A stretch of 64,000 nucleotides of DNA from Xanthomonas sp. CFBP 8443 (GCF_025666195.1 NZ_CP102592.1:1302001-1366000); one strand, 5' to 3'. Positions 33,498 through 45,051 are shown, counted from the first letter of the stretch. The notes: generated from the letters alone by a model not told the origin. Numbers and translations: made by a program.

Positions 33498-34598
33498 ATG
33501 GGAGTGAATGCCGTGGCAGGCACGCGGCCGCGGTCGCGGCGCAGGGTGATCCCCGGGCTCGGCCTGAGCCTGGGGATCACGCTTGCCTGGCTTGGCCTGG
33601 TGGTGCTGATCCCGTTGCTGGGCGTGGTGCTCAAGACCAGCGGCTTGGGCTGGCACGGCGTGTGGCAGGTGTGGAGCGAACCGCGGGTGCTGTCGGCGCT
33701 GCGGGTCAGCTTCGGCACCGCCTTCGTCGCTGCCGCGTTCAACGCGGTGATGGGCACCTGGGTGGCCTGGGTGTTCGTGCGTTACCGCTTCCCCGGCAAG
33801 CGCCTGTTCGACGCGATGATCGACCTGCCGTTCGCCCTGCCGACCGCGGTGGCCGGCATCGCGCTGACCGCGCTGTACGGCGGCAACGGCTGGGTCGGGC
33901 AGTGGCTGGAGCAGCCGGCGCAGGCGTTGGCGGCCAACTTGCCGACCCTGGCCTGGTTGTGGCCGCGGCTGGCGCTGCTGCTGGCTCTGTCCGCCGGCGG
34001 CTATGCGCTGCTGCGCCGCGGCCATGCCGTGCTGCCGGCACCGCTGTTGGCGCTGCGCCGCCTGTTCGGTGCCGTGGCCGCGGCGAGTCTGGCCGCAGTG
34101 TGCATCGGCGTCATCGTGATCGGTTATGCCGGGCTGATGCAGGCGAGCGGAGCCGACGGGATCAAGGTCGCGTACACGCCGCTCGGCATCGTGGTGGCGC
34201 TGGTGTTCGTGGGCCTGCCGTTCGTGGTGCGGATCGTGCAGCCGGTGCTGGCCGAGGCCGAGCGCGAACTGGAGGAGGCCGCGGCCACGCTCGGCGCCGG
34301 CCGTTGGCAGACCATCCGCCGCGTGGTGCTGCCCGGACTGTGGCCGGCGGTGCTGACCGGCTTCGCGCTGGCCTTCGCGCGCGGCGTGGGCGAATACGGC
34401 TCGGTGATCTTCATCGCCGGCAACCTGCCCAACGCGACCGAGATCGCGCCGCTGCTGATCACCATCCGCCTGGAGGAATTCGACTATGCCGGCGCCACCG
34501 CCATCGCCGCGGCGATGCTGCTGCTGTCGCTGGTGATGCTGCTGCTGGTCAACGGCGTGCAGGCGCGGTTCGCGCGGCGCGGCCTGGCGGCGCATTGA
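33498..34598 (+). CDS. cysT: Sulfate ABC transporter permease CysT with an extra membrane insertion
   Basis: A 366-residue inner-membrane permease for sulfate/thiosulfate import. The family core is intact: VIPGLGLSLGITLAWLGLVV, RYRFPGKRLFDAMIDLPFAL, and the coupling loop EEAAATLGAGRWQTIRRVVLP. The protein is about 90 residues longer than E. coli CysT (277). Compared with my memory of that sequence, residues of about 139-220 are an insertion between GNGWVGQWLE and GIKVAYTPLGI. It carries two extra hydrophobic stretches (WPRLALLLALSAGGYALL and AAASLAAVCIGVIVIGYAGL). The frame is unbroken. It starts four bases after sbp and ends one base before the cysW ATG. Confidence 0.93.
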   Translation: MGVNAVAGTRPRSRRRVIPGLGLSLGITLAWLGLVVLIPLLGVVLKTSGLGWHGVWQVWSEPRVLSALRVSFGTAFVAAAFNAVMGTWVAWVFVRYRFPGKRLFDAMIDLPFALPTAVAGIALTALYGGNGWVGQWLEQPAQALAANLPTLAWLWPRLALLLALSAGGYALLRRGHAVLPAPLLALRRLFGAVAAASLAAVCIGVIVIGYAGLMQASGADGIKVAYTPLGIVVALVFVGLPFVVRIVQPVLAEAERELEEAAATLGAGRWQTIRRVVLPGLWPAVLTGFALAFARGVGEYGSVIFIAGNLPNATEIAPLLITIRLEEFDYAGATAIAAAMLLLSLVMLLLVNGVQARFARRGLAAH

Positions 34599-34599
34599 G

Positions 34600-35559
34600 A
34601 TGAGCGATACCGTGTCCACGTTGACCGTGCCGTTTTCGGAGAACGCGTTGAGCGCATCGCCGCCCGTCCGCCGCCGCGCCGCGTCGGTCACCACCGAACC
34701 GCGGTGGGTGCAGGCGTTGCTGATCCTCGGCGCGTTGGGCTTCCTGCTGGCGTTCCTGTTCCTGCCGTTGCTGCTGGTGTTCGTCGAAGCGCTGCGCGGC
34801 GGCCTGGGCGTGTTCTGGCGGGCGGTCTCCGATCCGGATGCGCTGGCCGCGATCCGCCTGACCCTGCTGGTGACCGCGATCGTGGTGCCGTTGAACCTGG
34901 TGTTCGGCGTGGCCGCGGCATGGGCGGTGAGCAAGCACCGCTTTCCCGGCAAGCGCCTGCTGGTGAGCCTGATCGACCTGCCGTTCTCGGTGTCGCCGGT
35001 GGTCGCCGGCCTGGTCTTCATCCTGATCTTCGGCCGCAACGGCTGGGCGTGGCCGCTGGTCGACGAAGGTATCCGGCTGCATTCGCCGGTGTTCGGCGAA
35101 GTGCTGCTGCAGCTGCCGCGGATCGTGTTCGCGTTGCCCGGCATCGTGCTGGCGACGACCTTCGTCACCTTCCCGTTCATCGCCCGCGAGCTGATGCCGC
35201 TGATGGAGCAGCAGGGCAGCGACGAGGAACTGGCGGCGCTGAGCCTGGGTGCCAGCGGCTGGCAGATGTTCTGGCGGGTGACCATGCCCAATATCCGCTG
35301 GGGGCTGCTGTACGGCGTGCTGCTGTGCAGTGCGCGGGCGATGGGCGAGTTCGGCGCGGTCTCGGTGGTGTCCGGGCACATCCGCGGGCGCACCAACACG
35401 CTGCCGCTGCACGTGGAGATCCTCTACAACGAATACGCCTACAGCGCCGCGTTCGCCTGCGCCAGCCTGCTGGCCCTGACCGCGCTGCTGACCCTGGCGC
35501 TGAAGTCCTACCTGGAATGGCGCCACGGCGAATCGCTGGCCGCCAATCACCGACACTGA
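34600..35559 (+). CDS. cysW: Sulfate ABC transporter permease CysW
   Basis: A 319-residue inner-membrane permease that pairs with CysT. After a polar N-terminal extension of about 35 residues come the usual helices with [37 protein letters not shown] and the coupling loop [21 protein letters not shown]. The conserved end [20 protein letters not shown] is present. Length without the extension matches E. coli CysW. The start lies one base after the cysT stop, and cysA follows after seven bases. Confidence 0.95.
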   Translation: MSDTVSTLTVPFSENALSASPPVRRRAASVTTEPRWVQALLILGALGFLLAFLFLPLLLVFVEALRGGLGVFWRAVSDPDALAAIRLTLLVTAIVVPLNLVFGVAAAWAVSKHRFPGKRLLVSLIDLPFSVSPVVAGLVFILIFGRNGWAWPLVDEGIRLHSPVFGEVLLQLPRIVFALPGIVLATTFVTFPFIARELMPLMEQQGSDEELAALSLGASGWQMFWRVTMPNIRWGLLYGVLLCSARAMGEFGAVSVVSGHIRGRTNTLPLHVEILYNEYAYSAAFACASLLALTALLTLALKSYLEWRHGESLAANHRH

Positions 35560-35566
35560 GGTTGCG

Positions 35567-36610
35567 ATGACCATCCGCGTACAGCAACTGGGCAAGCGTT
35601 TCGACGCGTTCGTCGCGCTCGACGACGTCAGCCTAGACATCCGCCAGGGCGAGCTATTGGCGCTGCTGGGGCCGTCCGGCTCGGGCAAGACCACGCTGCT
35701 GCGGGTCATCGCCGGGCTGGAGCATGCCGACGCCGGGCGCGTGCTGATCGACGGCGAGGATGCGACCGGCCTGCCGGTGCAGTCGCGCCGGGTCGGTTTC
35801 GTGTTCCAGCACTATGCGCTGTTCCGGCACATGACGGTGCGCGACAACATCGCCTTCGGCCTGCGCGTGCGCCGCGGCGCCGGACGCCTGGCCGAGGCGG
35901 CGATCCGGGCACGGGTGACCGAACTGCTCGCGCTGGTGCAACTGGACGGACTGGAATCGCGCTATCCCACGCAACTGTCCGGCGGCCAGCGCCAGCGCGT
36001 GGCGCTGGCCCGCGCACTGGCGATCGAGCCGCGCGTGCTGCTGCTGGACGAGCCGTTCGGCGCGCTCGACGCGCAGGTGCGGCGCGACCTGCGGCGCTGG
36101 CTGCGCGAGCTGCACGACCGCACCGGGCTGACCACCGTGTTCGTCACCCACGACCAGGAAGAGGCGCTGGAACTGGCCGACCGCGTGGCGATCCTCAACC
36201 GCGGGCGCATCGAGCAGCTCGGCAGCCCGGCCGATGTCTACGACCGCCCGGTGTCGCCGTTCGTGTACGGTTTCGTCGGCGCGGTCAACCGGCTGCCGGC
36301 GCAGTTGCGCGACGGCCAGCTGCAGGTCGCCGGACTGGCGCTGCCGGCGCCGGACACGCCGTTGTCCAGCGGCCCGGTCGACCTGTACGTGCGCCCGGAA
36401 GATCTCGCACCCGGCGACAGCGGCTGGACGGCGACGGTGCTGTCCTCGCAGCGCAGCGGTTCGCGGCTGCGCCTGCGCGCGCAACTGACGCATGGCCAGG
36501 ATGAAGTGGAAGTGGAACTGCCGGCGGGCGAGGGCACGGCGCGCTATGCGCCCGGCCAGGTGCTGCAACTGAGCGCGCGCCGCTTCGGCCTGTTCGCGCA
36601 GCGCAGCTAG
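35567..36610 (+). CDS. cysA: Sulfate ABC transporter ATP-binding protein CysA
   Basis: A 347-residue ATPase that drives the sulfate importer. Walker A is [11 protein letters not shown] (residues 34-44), the Q loop [11 protein letters not shown], the signature [15 protein letters not shown], Walker [13 protein letters not shown] and the switch His in [13 protein letters not shown]-terminal TOBE-like regulatory domain follows ([10 protein letters not shown]). It closes the operon sbp-cysT-cysW-cysA, in which sulfate or cysteine supply probably controls expression. Confidence 0.96.
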   Translation: MTIRVQQLGKRFDAFVALDDVSLDIRQGELLALLGPSGSGKTTLLRVIAGLEHADAGRVLIDGEDATGLPVQSRRVGFVFQHYALFRHMTVRDNIAFGLRVRRGAGRLAEAAIRARVTELLALVQLDGLESRYPTQLSGGQRQRVALARALAIEPRVLLLDEPFGALDAQVRRDLRRWLRELHDRTGLTTVFVTHDQEEALELADRVAILNRGRIEQLGSPADVYDRPVSPFVYGFVGAVNRLPAQLRDGQLQVAGLALPAPDTPLSSGPVDLYVRPEDLAPGDSGWTATVLSSQRSGSRLRLRAQLTHGQDEVEVELPAGEGTARYAPGQVLQLSARRFGLFAQRS

Positions 36611-36958
36611 CGATCGGGAGCCAGGCGCGCAGCGGCGTTTGCGCGTTTTCGACGGAGCATCTGCGGCCAAGCGGACCGGATTGTGGGAGCGACTTCAGTC
36701 GCGACGAGGCTTTCCCGGGGGGAGGCCCGTCGCGACTGAAGTCGCTCCCACAAGTGGTTTGCCGACCGGCCTGTGCCGGCGCCGACCGCGTGGCATGACG
36801 TAGACAAGCTTTGACCCCAAGAACGCCCGCGCAAGGCCTGCAATGACTGGTTTGTCTTGAAAGTGTTGCACTGCAAGAAAAAAGCGGTTAAAAAAGTGTG
36901 AAGCCAGTGCGGGGCAAGGCGCTGGAACCACCCCTCGACAACCGCAGGAGAATTACCG
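36611..36958. other. Intergenic region with one palindromic repeat
   Basis: The 348 bases between cysA and the porin gene hold a TGTGGGAGC-type palindrome, listed separately, and about 130 bases of AT-richer leader before the porin gene. CAGGAG near 36947 is the porin ribosome binding site. No gene is seen. Confidence 0.55.
36682..36752. repeat. REP-like palindrome, TGTGGGAGC type
   Basis: TGTGGGAGCGACTTCAGTCG pairs exactly with its complement ending GCTCCCACA; GCGACG and CGTCGC extend the stem, with a loop of about 20 bases. It lies 70 bases after the cysA stop. Confidence 0.9.
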
Positions 36959-37666
36959 GTGAACAAGATCAAGCTTGGTGTCGCCCTGGCCGTAGCGCTG
37001 GCCGCCTCTCCGTTGAGTGCCCTGGCCCAGGACGAGGCGCCTGCCTCGCCGATCTCCGGTTCCTACGGCGTGGTCAGCGACTACGTGTTCCGCGGCGTGT
37101 CGCAGACCGACGAAGGCGCCGCGTTCCAGGCCGGCCTCACCTACACCTCGCCGTTCGGCCTGTACGTCGGCACCTGGGGCTCCAACGTCGATTTCGGCGC
37201 CGGCGATCCGGACTGGGAAGTGGACGGCTTCATCGGCTACAACGTCGACTTCTCCGAGAACTGGAACTTCGACGTGATGATCAACCGCTACGGCTATCCC
37301 GGCGCCGGCGGTTCGAACTACAACGAGCTGATCACCAAGACCAAGTTCCTCGACACCTACGCGCTGACCGTCGCCTACACCGACGACATCTACGGCCTGG
37401 ACGAGGACAGCTTCTACTACGCGCTGGACGGGAACTGGACCCTGCCGCACGAGTTCACCATCGGCGCGCACGTCGGCCGCACCACCTATGCCAGCGCGCT
37501 GCCCCAGTACCAGGACTACACCGACTACAGCGTCAGCGTCGGCAAGGCGGTCGGTCCGCTGGCGCTGAGCGTGGGCTACTACGACACCGACGACAAGGGC
37601 AACCAGAACTTCGGCGAGAAGCTGGCCGACCACCGTGTCGTGGTCTCGGGCATGATCGCGTTCTGA
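36959..37666 (+). CDS. TorF-family putative outer membrane porin
   Basis: A 235-residue protein with a signal peptide ending SALAQ near residue 23. The rest is rich in aromatic residues and short amphipathic strands (YGVVSDYVFRGVSQTDEGAA, then FGLYVGTWGSNVDFG), which is the pattern of the TorF family (TIGR02001) of predicted beta barrels. The start is GTG, chosen for CAGGAG eight to nine bases upstream. A terminator follows the gene, so it is monocistronic. The substrate is unknown. Confidence 0.85.
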   Translation: MNKIKLGVALAVALAASPLSALAQDEAPASPISGSYGVVSDYVFRGVSQTDEGAAFQAGLTYTSPFGLYVGTWGSNVDFGAGDPDWEVDGFIGYNVDFSENWNFDVMINRYGYPGAGGSNYNELITKTKFLDTYALTVAYTDDIYGLDEDSFYYALDGNWTLPHEFTIGAHVGRTTYASALPQYQDYTDYSVSVGKAVGPLALSVGYYDTDDKGNQNFGEKLADHRVVVSGMIAF

Positions 37667-37690
37667 TCGGGGCGCAGCGCCGCGAACGAA

Positions 37691-37719
37691 GAAGGGCGCC
37701 TGGGGCGCCCTTCTTTTTT
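37691..37719 (+). terminator. Rho-independent terminator after the porin gene
   Basis: GAAGGGCGCC and GGCGCCCTTC make a perfect 10-base stem with a 3-base loop, followed by six Ts. It starts 25 bases after the stop codon. Confidence 0.93.
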
Positions 37720-37788
37720 GTGCGATGACCAGCGACTACGCAGATCCAGCCGACGCAGCGGGCGGCATCGCCACCGCCGCGGCAGGCA

Positions 37789-38808
37789 TCACCAGCTCAA
37801 TACCACCTTGCCGGCCTTGCCTTCTTCCATCAGGTCGAAGCCCTTCTGGAATTCGTCGATGGTCAGCTGGTGGGTCAGCACCTTGCCGAGCGGGAAGCCG
37901 GACAGCACCAGCTGGGTCATCTTGTACCAGGTCTCGTACATCTTGCGGCCGTAGATGCCCTGCACGGTCAGGCCCTTGAAGATGATCTTGTCCCAGTCGG
38001 CGCCGGCGCCGCGCGGCATGATGCCGAGCATGGCGATCTTGCCGCCGTGGTACATGCAGTCGAGCATGTCGTTGAACGCGCGCGGGTTGCCGCTCATCTC
38101 CAGGCCCACGTCGAAGCCTTCCATGTGCAGGTCGGCCATCACGTCCTTGAGCGAGGTGTTGGCGACGTTGACCACGCGCGTGGCGCCCATGTCGGCGGCC
38201 AGCTTGAGGCGGAAGTCGTTGACGTCGGTGACCACCACGTTGCGCGCGCCGATGTGCTTGCAGATGCCGGCGGCGATGATGCCGATCGGGCCGGCACCGG
38301 TGATCAGCACGTCCTCGCCGATCACGTCGAACTCCAGCGCGCAGTGCGCGGCGTTGCCGTACGGATCGAAGAACGCGGCCAGTTCCGACGGGATCTGGTC
38401 CGGGATCGGCCACAGGTTGGAGGCCGGCATCACCATGTATTCGGCGAAGGCGCCGTTGACGTTGACGCCGATGCCGACCGTGTTCGGGCACAGGTGCGGG
38501 CGGCCGCCGCGGCAGTTGCGGCAATGCCCGCAGACGATGTGGCCTTCGGCCGACACGCGCTGGCCGATCTGGTAGCCGCTGACCGCCGAGCCGAGCTCGG
38601 CGATGCGGCCGACGAACTCGTGGCCGATGGTCAGGCCGGGCTTGATCGTGCGCTGGCTCCATTCGTCCCACAGGTAGATGTGCAGGTCGGTGCCGCAGAT
38701 CGCGGTCTTCTCCAGCTTGATCAGCACCTCGTTGGGGCCGGGTACCGGCACCGGCACCTGTTCCAGCCAGATGCCCTTGGCTGCGTCGCGCTTGACCAGC
38801 GCTTTCAT
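37789..38808 (-). CDS. tdh: L-threonine 3-dehydrogenase
   Basis: A protein of about 339 residues that oxidises threonine to 2-amino-3-oxobutanoate with NAD; Kbl then makes glycine. Catalytic zinc ligands are in [10 protein letters not shown] and TIGHEFVGR, and the structural zinc cysteines in [15 protein letters not shown]. The NAD site is [21 protein letters not shown]. The ATG at 38808 gives the family N-terminus MKALVKRD; another in-frame ATG at 38820 adds four residues. A long frame upstream on the same strand is a shadow of the S46 peptidase gene. Confidence 0.95.
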   Translation of the reverse strand: MKALVKRDAAKGIWLEQVPVPVPGPNEVLIKLEKTAICGTDLHIYLWDEWSQRTIKPGLTIGHEFVGRIAELGSAVSGYQIGQRVSAEGHIVCGHCRNCRGGRPHLCPNTVGIGVNVNGAFAEYMVMPASNLWPIPDQIPSELAAFFDPYGNAAHCALEFDVIGEDVLITGAGPIGIIAAGICKHIGARNVVVTDVNDFRLKLAADMGATRVVNVANTSLKDVMADLHMEGFDVGLEMSGNPRAFNDMLDCMYHGGKIAMLGIMPRGAGADWDKIIFKGLTVQGIYGRKMYETWYKMTQLVLSGFPLGKVLTHQLTIDEFQKGFDLMEEGKAGKVVLSW

Positions 38809-38942
38809 TGTTTGCGCCATGGCGGTGCAAGACTCGGGGTTGGGAGGGCGCGAAGTATAAGCCGCCCGCGGGCGCGGCCATGTTGCGGCGCGTGCGGGGT
38901 GCCGTTGGTCACGGTCGCGGGATCGGTTGCGTTCGTTACAAT

Positions 38943-38963
38943 CTAACGTCTGTCTAACGTTAG
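38943..38963. promoter_or_regulatory. Repeated CTAACGT motif with palindrome upstream of the S46 peptidase gene
   Basis: CTAACGT occurs at 38943 and again at 38954, where it extends to the perfect palindrome CTAACGTTAG. A TACAAT box lies just before at 38936-38941. The sites are 20-40 bases upstream of the peptidase start and could be an operator at its promoter. Confidence 0.35.
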
Positions 38964-38982
38964 TCGCGAAGGAATCCATTCG

Positions 38983-41136
<2,154 letters not shown>

Positions 41137-41314
41137 CCGCGCGGCACGGCGGCGGCGCGCGGCCGCCGCCAGTGCCTGGCCTGCCCGCCGCTAAACGGCG
41201 GCGGTTGCGGCGGCGGAGCGGGATGCGGTTCGGGGGTTTCCGGCAACGGAGCAGGTATCATGCCGCTCCGTTTCGTTCGCGAGGCGGGACCTCTCCCAAA
41301 CGGAATTCCGCAGC

Positions 41315-41959
41315 ATGCGCATCCTGCTCGCTCGTCACGGCGAAACCCCGTGGAACGCCGAAGGCCGCTACCAGGGCCAGATCGACATCGCGTTGTCGCC
41401 GGTCGGCGAAACACAGGCGCAGGCGCTCGGCGCACGTTTGCGCGAGGTGCCGTTGACTCGCGCGGTGGCCTCGCCGCTGTCGCGCGCGCAGAGCACGGCC
41501 CGCTACGCGCTCGGCGCGGAGCGCGAGGCGATGCTGCTGACCGATCCGGACCTGCAGGAAATCGCTCACGGCGAATGGGAAGGCCTGCTGGCCAGCGAGA
41601 TCAACGATAAGGATCCGGCGCGGCTGCGCGCCTGGCGCGAGGAGCCGGACACGGTGCTGATGCCGGGCGGCGAATCGCTGCGCCAGGTGCTGGACCGTTC
41701 CTGGCGCGGTCTGACCCGCGCCGCCGAGGGCCTGGGCGGGGACGACACCTTGTTGGTGGTGGCGCACGATGCGGTCAACCGGGTGATCCTGTGCCGGGTG
41801 CTGGGCCTGCCGATTGCCAAGCTGTGGAGCTTCCGCCAGGCGCCGACCACGCTGAACCTGCTCGAAGGCCCGGACGTGGAGCATCTGGAAGTGGTGCGCC
41901 TGAACGATTGCGCGCACCACACCCCGTTCTTCGGCGAGGCCAAGCACCGGGCGCTCTGA
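41315..41959 (+). CDS. Histidine phosphatase family protein (phosphoglycerate mutase-like)
   Basis: A 214-residue protein with the phosphohistidine motif LLARHGETPWNAEGRYQG at the N-terminus, the acid residue in LQEIAHGEWEG and the second histidine in LLVVAHDAVNRVIL. It matches the GpmB/CobC group of phosphatases. The substrate cannot be determined; cobalamin pathway phosphatases, GpmB and broad phosphomonoesterases share these motifs. It starts at the ATG at 41315. Confidence 0.88.
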   Translation: MRILLARHGETPWNAEGRYQGQIDIALSPVGETQAQALGARLREVPLTRAVASPLSRAQSTARYALGAEREAMLLTDPDLQEIAHGEWEGLLASEINDKDPARLRAWREEPDTVLMPGGESLRQVLDRSWRGLTRAAEGLGGDDTLLVVAHDAVNRVILCRVLGLPIAKLWSFRQAPTTLNLLEGPDVEHLEVVRLNDCAHHTPFFGEAKHRAL

Positions 41960-41982
41960 TTCGCGCCACATGGAGGTGGACG

Positions 41983-42540
41983 GTGGCTTGGAAGAAAGAA
42001 AAGTATGTCCTGTTGGGCAAGCTGCTCGCGTTGCTCGCCCTATTGGGGCTTGTACCGCTGGGCATGTTCGTTGATTTCGTGCCGGCGGTATTTCCGTACG
42101 GACGACAGTGGCTGTTGCCGATGCTGCTTGTCGGGGGCGTGCTGACTGCCTTGCTGTTCGTGCATGGGCATCGCCAGGGGCGACTGTCTGTCATTACCGA
42201 AAAAGGCCCGCTCTTTTCAGTCTTCATGATCTTCGCATCGCCGCTGCTGCTTGGCTTCATGAGCTGGCTGATCGTGGCCAAGAGCTTGCCGTGGATGTTC
42301 ACGCGGATGGCAGGTACGCCGTTTCGCGAGGTCTACGTCATGCAAGCGCACTACCAGCACAGCCGGCGCTCCTGCGACTACCGATTGCTAGGCGGGCCGA
42401 TGAAGCATTCGATCCCGAAATATCTTTGCATCAGCGAATCCTTCTACCGACGCCATCCTGAGCAGGAGGTACCCGTGCTGTTGACCGGCCAGCGTTCTGC
42501 GCTCGGCATGCGAATCGAAAAGGTTTACACCACTCAATAG
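41983..42540 (+). CDS. Membrane protein of unknown function
   Basis: A protein of about 185 residues that I do not recognise. It starts with a basic patch (AWKKEKYVLLGK) and has about three hydrophobic segments (LLALLALLGLVPLGMFV, WLLPMLLVGGVLTALLFV and FSVFMIFASPLLLGFMSWLIV), then a soluble C-terminal part with two Cys. GTG at 41983 is chosen because GGAGGTGGA lies directly upstream. Its codon use is less GC-biased than that of its neighbours, which hints at a younger gene. It follows the phosphatase gene by 23 bases. Confidence 0.7.
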   Translation: MAWKKEKYVLLGKLLALLALLGLVPLGMFVDFVPAVFPYGRQWLLPMLLVGGVLTALLFVHGHRQGRLSVITEKGPLFSVFMIFASPLLLGFMSWLIVAKSLPWMFTRMAGTPFREVYVMQAHYQHSRRSCDYRLLGGPMKHSIPKYLCISESFYRRHPEQEVPVLLTGQRSALGMRIEKVYTTQ

Positions 42541-42663
42541 CGACGCACGGTGCTGCGCGGGCGTGATGTCTGGTGACGCCTGCGGATAGGGATCACTGCC
42601 GGATGCCGCGCCGCTTGCGCTTGCTGAAATCGCGATAATGAGAGGCTGCTGGTTCCCTTTCTC

Positions 42664-43941
42664 ATGCCCGTGAATGCCGTGAAAACCCTCCCCGAATGGC
42701 TCGCCTACATCGAGCAGCAACACCCGCAGGACATCGCGATGGGCCTGGAGCGCGTGCGCGCGGTGGCCGAACGGATGCGCCTGACCCGGCCGGCGAAGAA
42801 GGTCATCACCGTCGGCGGTACCAACGGCAAGGGCTCGACCGTGGCCTTCGTCGAGGCGATCGCACGCGCCGGCGGCTGGGCGGTGGGCAGCTACACCTCG
42901 CCGCACCTGCTGCGCTACAACGAGCGCGTGCGCATCGGCGGCGAAGAGGCCGGCGACGCGCAACTGGTGGCCGGCTTCGAGGCGGTGGAGGCCGCGCGCG
43001 GCGACACGCCGCTGACCTATTTCGAATACGGCACGCTGGCCGCGCTGTGGCTGTTCGAGCAGGCCGACCTGGACCTGGCGGTGCTGGAAGTGGGCCTGGG
43101 CGGGCGCCTGGACGCAGTGAACCTGGTCGATGCCGACGTGGCGGTGATCACCACCGTCGACATCGACCACACCGACTGGCTGGGCGCGGACCGCGAGGCG
43201 ATCGGTACGGAGAAGGCCGGCATCGCGCGGCCGTGGAAGCCGCTGGTGCTGGGCGAGATCGATCCGCCGTCGAGCGTGCTGCGCCGCGCCTATGCGATCG
43301 GCGCCAACGCGATCCGCGCCGGCAGCGATTTCTTCCATGAGCCGATCGACGCCGAGCAATGGCGTTGGCGCGACGTCGGCACCACACTGGAACTGCCATC
43401 GCCGCAGCTGCGCGCGCCGGTGCAGCGCGCCAATGCCGCCACCGCCATCGCCGCGTTGCGCGCGCTGCGCAAAGCCTTGCCGCGCAACGCCTATGCCGAA
43501 GGCGTCGCCGCGGCGCAGCTGCGCGGACGCCTGCAGCCGTTCGTGCGCGATGGCGTGGAGGTGCTGGTCGACGTCGGCCACAACCCGCAGGCCGCGCGCG
43601 AGCTGGCCGCGGCGCTGCAGGCGCAACCGCGCGCCGGCAGCACCCGCGCGGTGTTCGCCGCGCTGGCCGACAAGGACGCGGCCGGCGCGGTGCAGGCGCT
43701 GGCCGGGCAGGTCGCTGCCTGGTACCTGGCCGGGCTGCCGGGCGCGCGCGGCCAGAGCGGTGCGCAGCTGCAGGCGCGTCTGGCCGGTACCGACGCGGCG
43801 GCTGCGGCCACGGTCGCCGACAGCGTGGCGCAGGCGCTGCAGCAGGCCCTGGCGCAGGCGCAGCCGGGCGATCGGGTGCTGGTATTCGGCTCGTTCCGCA
43901 CCGCCGCCGACGCCTTGCACTGGCTGCATTCAGCCGGCTGA
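42664..43941 (+). CDS. folC: Bifunctional dihydrofolate / folylpolyglutamate synthase
   Basis: A 425-residue ATP-dependent ligase that adds glutamate to dihydropteroate and extends folate polyglutamate tails. The P-loop is TVGGTNGKGSTVAFVEAI, followed by SYTSPHLLRYNERVRI, the metal and substrate segment LEVGLGGRLDAVNLVDAD, TTVDIDHTDWLG and the C-terminal VDVGHNPQAARELA. It heads the conserved group folC-SPOR-cvpA-purF. A GATAAT box about 25 bases upstream may be its -10. Confidence 0.95.
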   Translation: MPVNAVKTLPEWLAYIEQQHPQDIAMGLERVRAVAERMRLTRPAKKVITVGGTNGKGSTVAFVEAIARAGGWAVGSYTSPHLLRYNERVRIGGEEAGDAQLVAGFEAVEAARGDTPLTYFEYGTLAALWLFEQADLDLAVLEVGLGGRLDAVNLVDADVAVITTVDIDHTDWLGADREAIGTEKAGIARPWKPLVLGEIDPPSSVLRRAYAIGANAIRAGSDFFHEPIDAEQWRWRDVGTTLELPSPQLRAPVQRANAATAIAALRALRKALPRNAYAEGVAAAQLRGRLQPFVRDGVEVLVDVGHNPQAARELAAALQAQPRAGSTRAVFAALADKDAAGAVQALAGQVAAWYLAGLPGARGQSGAQLQARLAGTDAAAAATVADSVAQALQQALAQAQPGDRVLVFGSFRTAADALHWLHSAG

Positions 43942-43965
43942 CCCCGCCCGCGGCCGGCTCGACCT

Positions 43966-43971
43966 TATAAT
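43966..43971 (+). promoter_or_regulatory. Possible -10 box before the SPOR gene
   Basis: A perfect TATAAT lies 40 bases upstream of the SPOR gene, in GC-rich sequence just after folC. No -35 box is seen at the normal spacing. Confidence 0.35.
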
Positions 43972-44010
43972 CGCGGCGGCACTCCGCCATGCCGCCCCCT
44001 CAAGCTTTCC

Positions 44011-45051
44011 GTGGATACCGTCCTGAAACAGCGACTGATTGGCGCCCTCGTCCTGGTGGCGCTCGCCGTGATCTTCCTGCCGATGCTGGTCAAGGGCCCC
44101 GCGCCCGACAGCGGCGTCGCCAATGTCCCGCTGAACGCCCCGGACGCTCCGGCCGACGGCCAGTTCCAGACCCGCGAATTGCCGCTGGTGACGCCGGGCG
44201 ACACGCCCAGCGGCGGCGCCGTGGGCATGGCCAGCGCGCCCGCCGCGCCGGCGCCGGTGCAGGACAACCCCGATGCCGCCGATCTGGCCACGCCAGCGCC
44301 GGCCGCCGCCGGCAGTGCCGCGCAGCCGTTGCCGCCGACCGTGGCGGCCGGCAACTACGCGGTCAATTTCGGCGCCTACTCCACGCCGGCCGACGCCGAT
44401 GCGGTGATCGCGCGGCTCAAGCAGGCGCAGCTGCCGGGCTTCCGCGAGGCGGCCACGATCGGCGGGCGCCAGGCCTGGCGCGTGCGCATCGGCCCGTATG
44501 CCGACCGGGCCCAGGCCGAGTCGGTGCGGCTGCAGGCGGTCAAGGTGCGCAACGACGTCAACGCCCAGGTGGTGACCCTGGACGCGCCGAGCGCCACGTC
44601 GGTGGCCGCCGCGGCGCCAGCCGCCGCCGCGCCGGCCAAGACCGAAACCCTACCGCCGGAGCCGGCCAAGCCGGTGGCCGCGGCCAAGCCGCCGGTCGCC
44701 GCGACGCCCAAGCCCGAACCGGCCAGGCCCGAACCGGCCAAGCCGGCGGCGACGCCGGCGCCGGTCGCGGCGGCCAAGCCCGCCCCGAGCGTGCCGGCGG
44801 CCCCGGCCGCGTCCGGCACCGGCTTCGCCGTGCAGCTGGGCGCCTTCGGCAAGGCCGAGGATGCCAACGCCTTGCGCGACAAGGTCCGCGCCGCCGGCTT
44901 CAGCGCCTTCGTCGAACAGGTGCGCACCGACAAGGGCGCGTTGAACCGGGTGCGGGTCGGCCCGGTCGCCAATCGCGCCGATGCCGAGCAGCTGCGCGCG
45001 CAGGTCGCATCGAAGGTCGGCATCAGCGGTATGGTACGTCCACACCCTTGA
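44011..45051 (+). CDS. Protein with two SPOR domains (DedD-like)
   Basis: A 346-residue inner-membrane protein with one N-terminal membrane segment (LIGALVLVALAVIFLPMLV). Two peptidoglycan-binding SPOR domains are seen, at about residues 112-190 (YAVNFGAYSTPADADAVIARL and RVRIGPYADRAQAES) and 270-343 (FAVQLGAFGKAEDANALRD and RVRVGPVANRADAEQ). A long Ala-Pro-Lys linker lies between them. SPOR proteins bind denuded glycans at the septum. E. coli DedD has one SPOR domain and the same location between folC and cvpA. The start is GTG. Confidence 0.9.
   Translation: MDTVLKQRLIGALVLVALAVIFLPMLVKGPAPDSGVANVPLNAPDAPADGQFQTRELPLVTPGDTPSGGAVGMASAPAAPAPVQDNPDAADLATPAPAAAGSAAQPLPPTVAAGNYAVNFGAYSTPADADAVIARLKQAQLPGFREAATIGGRQAWRVRIGPYADRAQAESVRLQAVKVRNDVNAQVVTLDAPSATSVAAAAPAAAAPAKTETLPPEPAKPVAAAKPPVAATPKPEPARPEPAKPAATPAPVAAAKPAPSVPAAPAASGTGFAVQLGAFGKAEDANALRDKVRAAGFSAFVEQVRTDKGALNRVRVGPVANRADAEQLRAQVASKVGISGMVRPHP

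Noticed and set aside
43966..43971. A full sigma-70 promoter before the SPOR gene
   Set aside because: The TATAAT is perfect, but no -35 box occurs at 15-19 bases. I keep only the -10 as a weak site.
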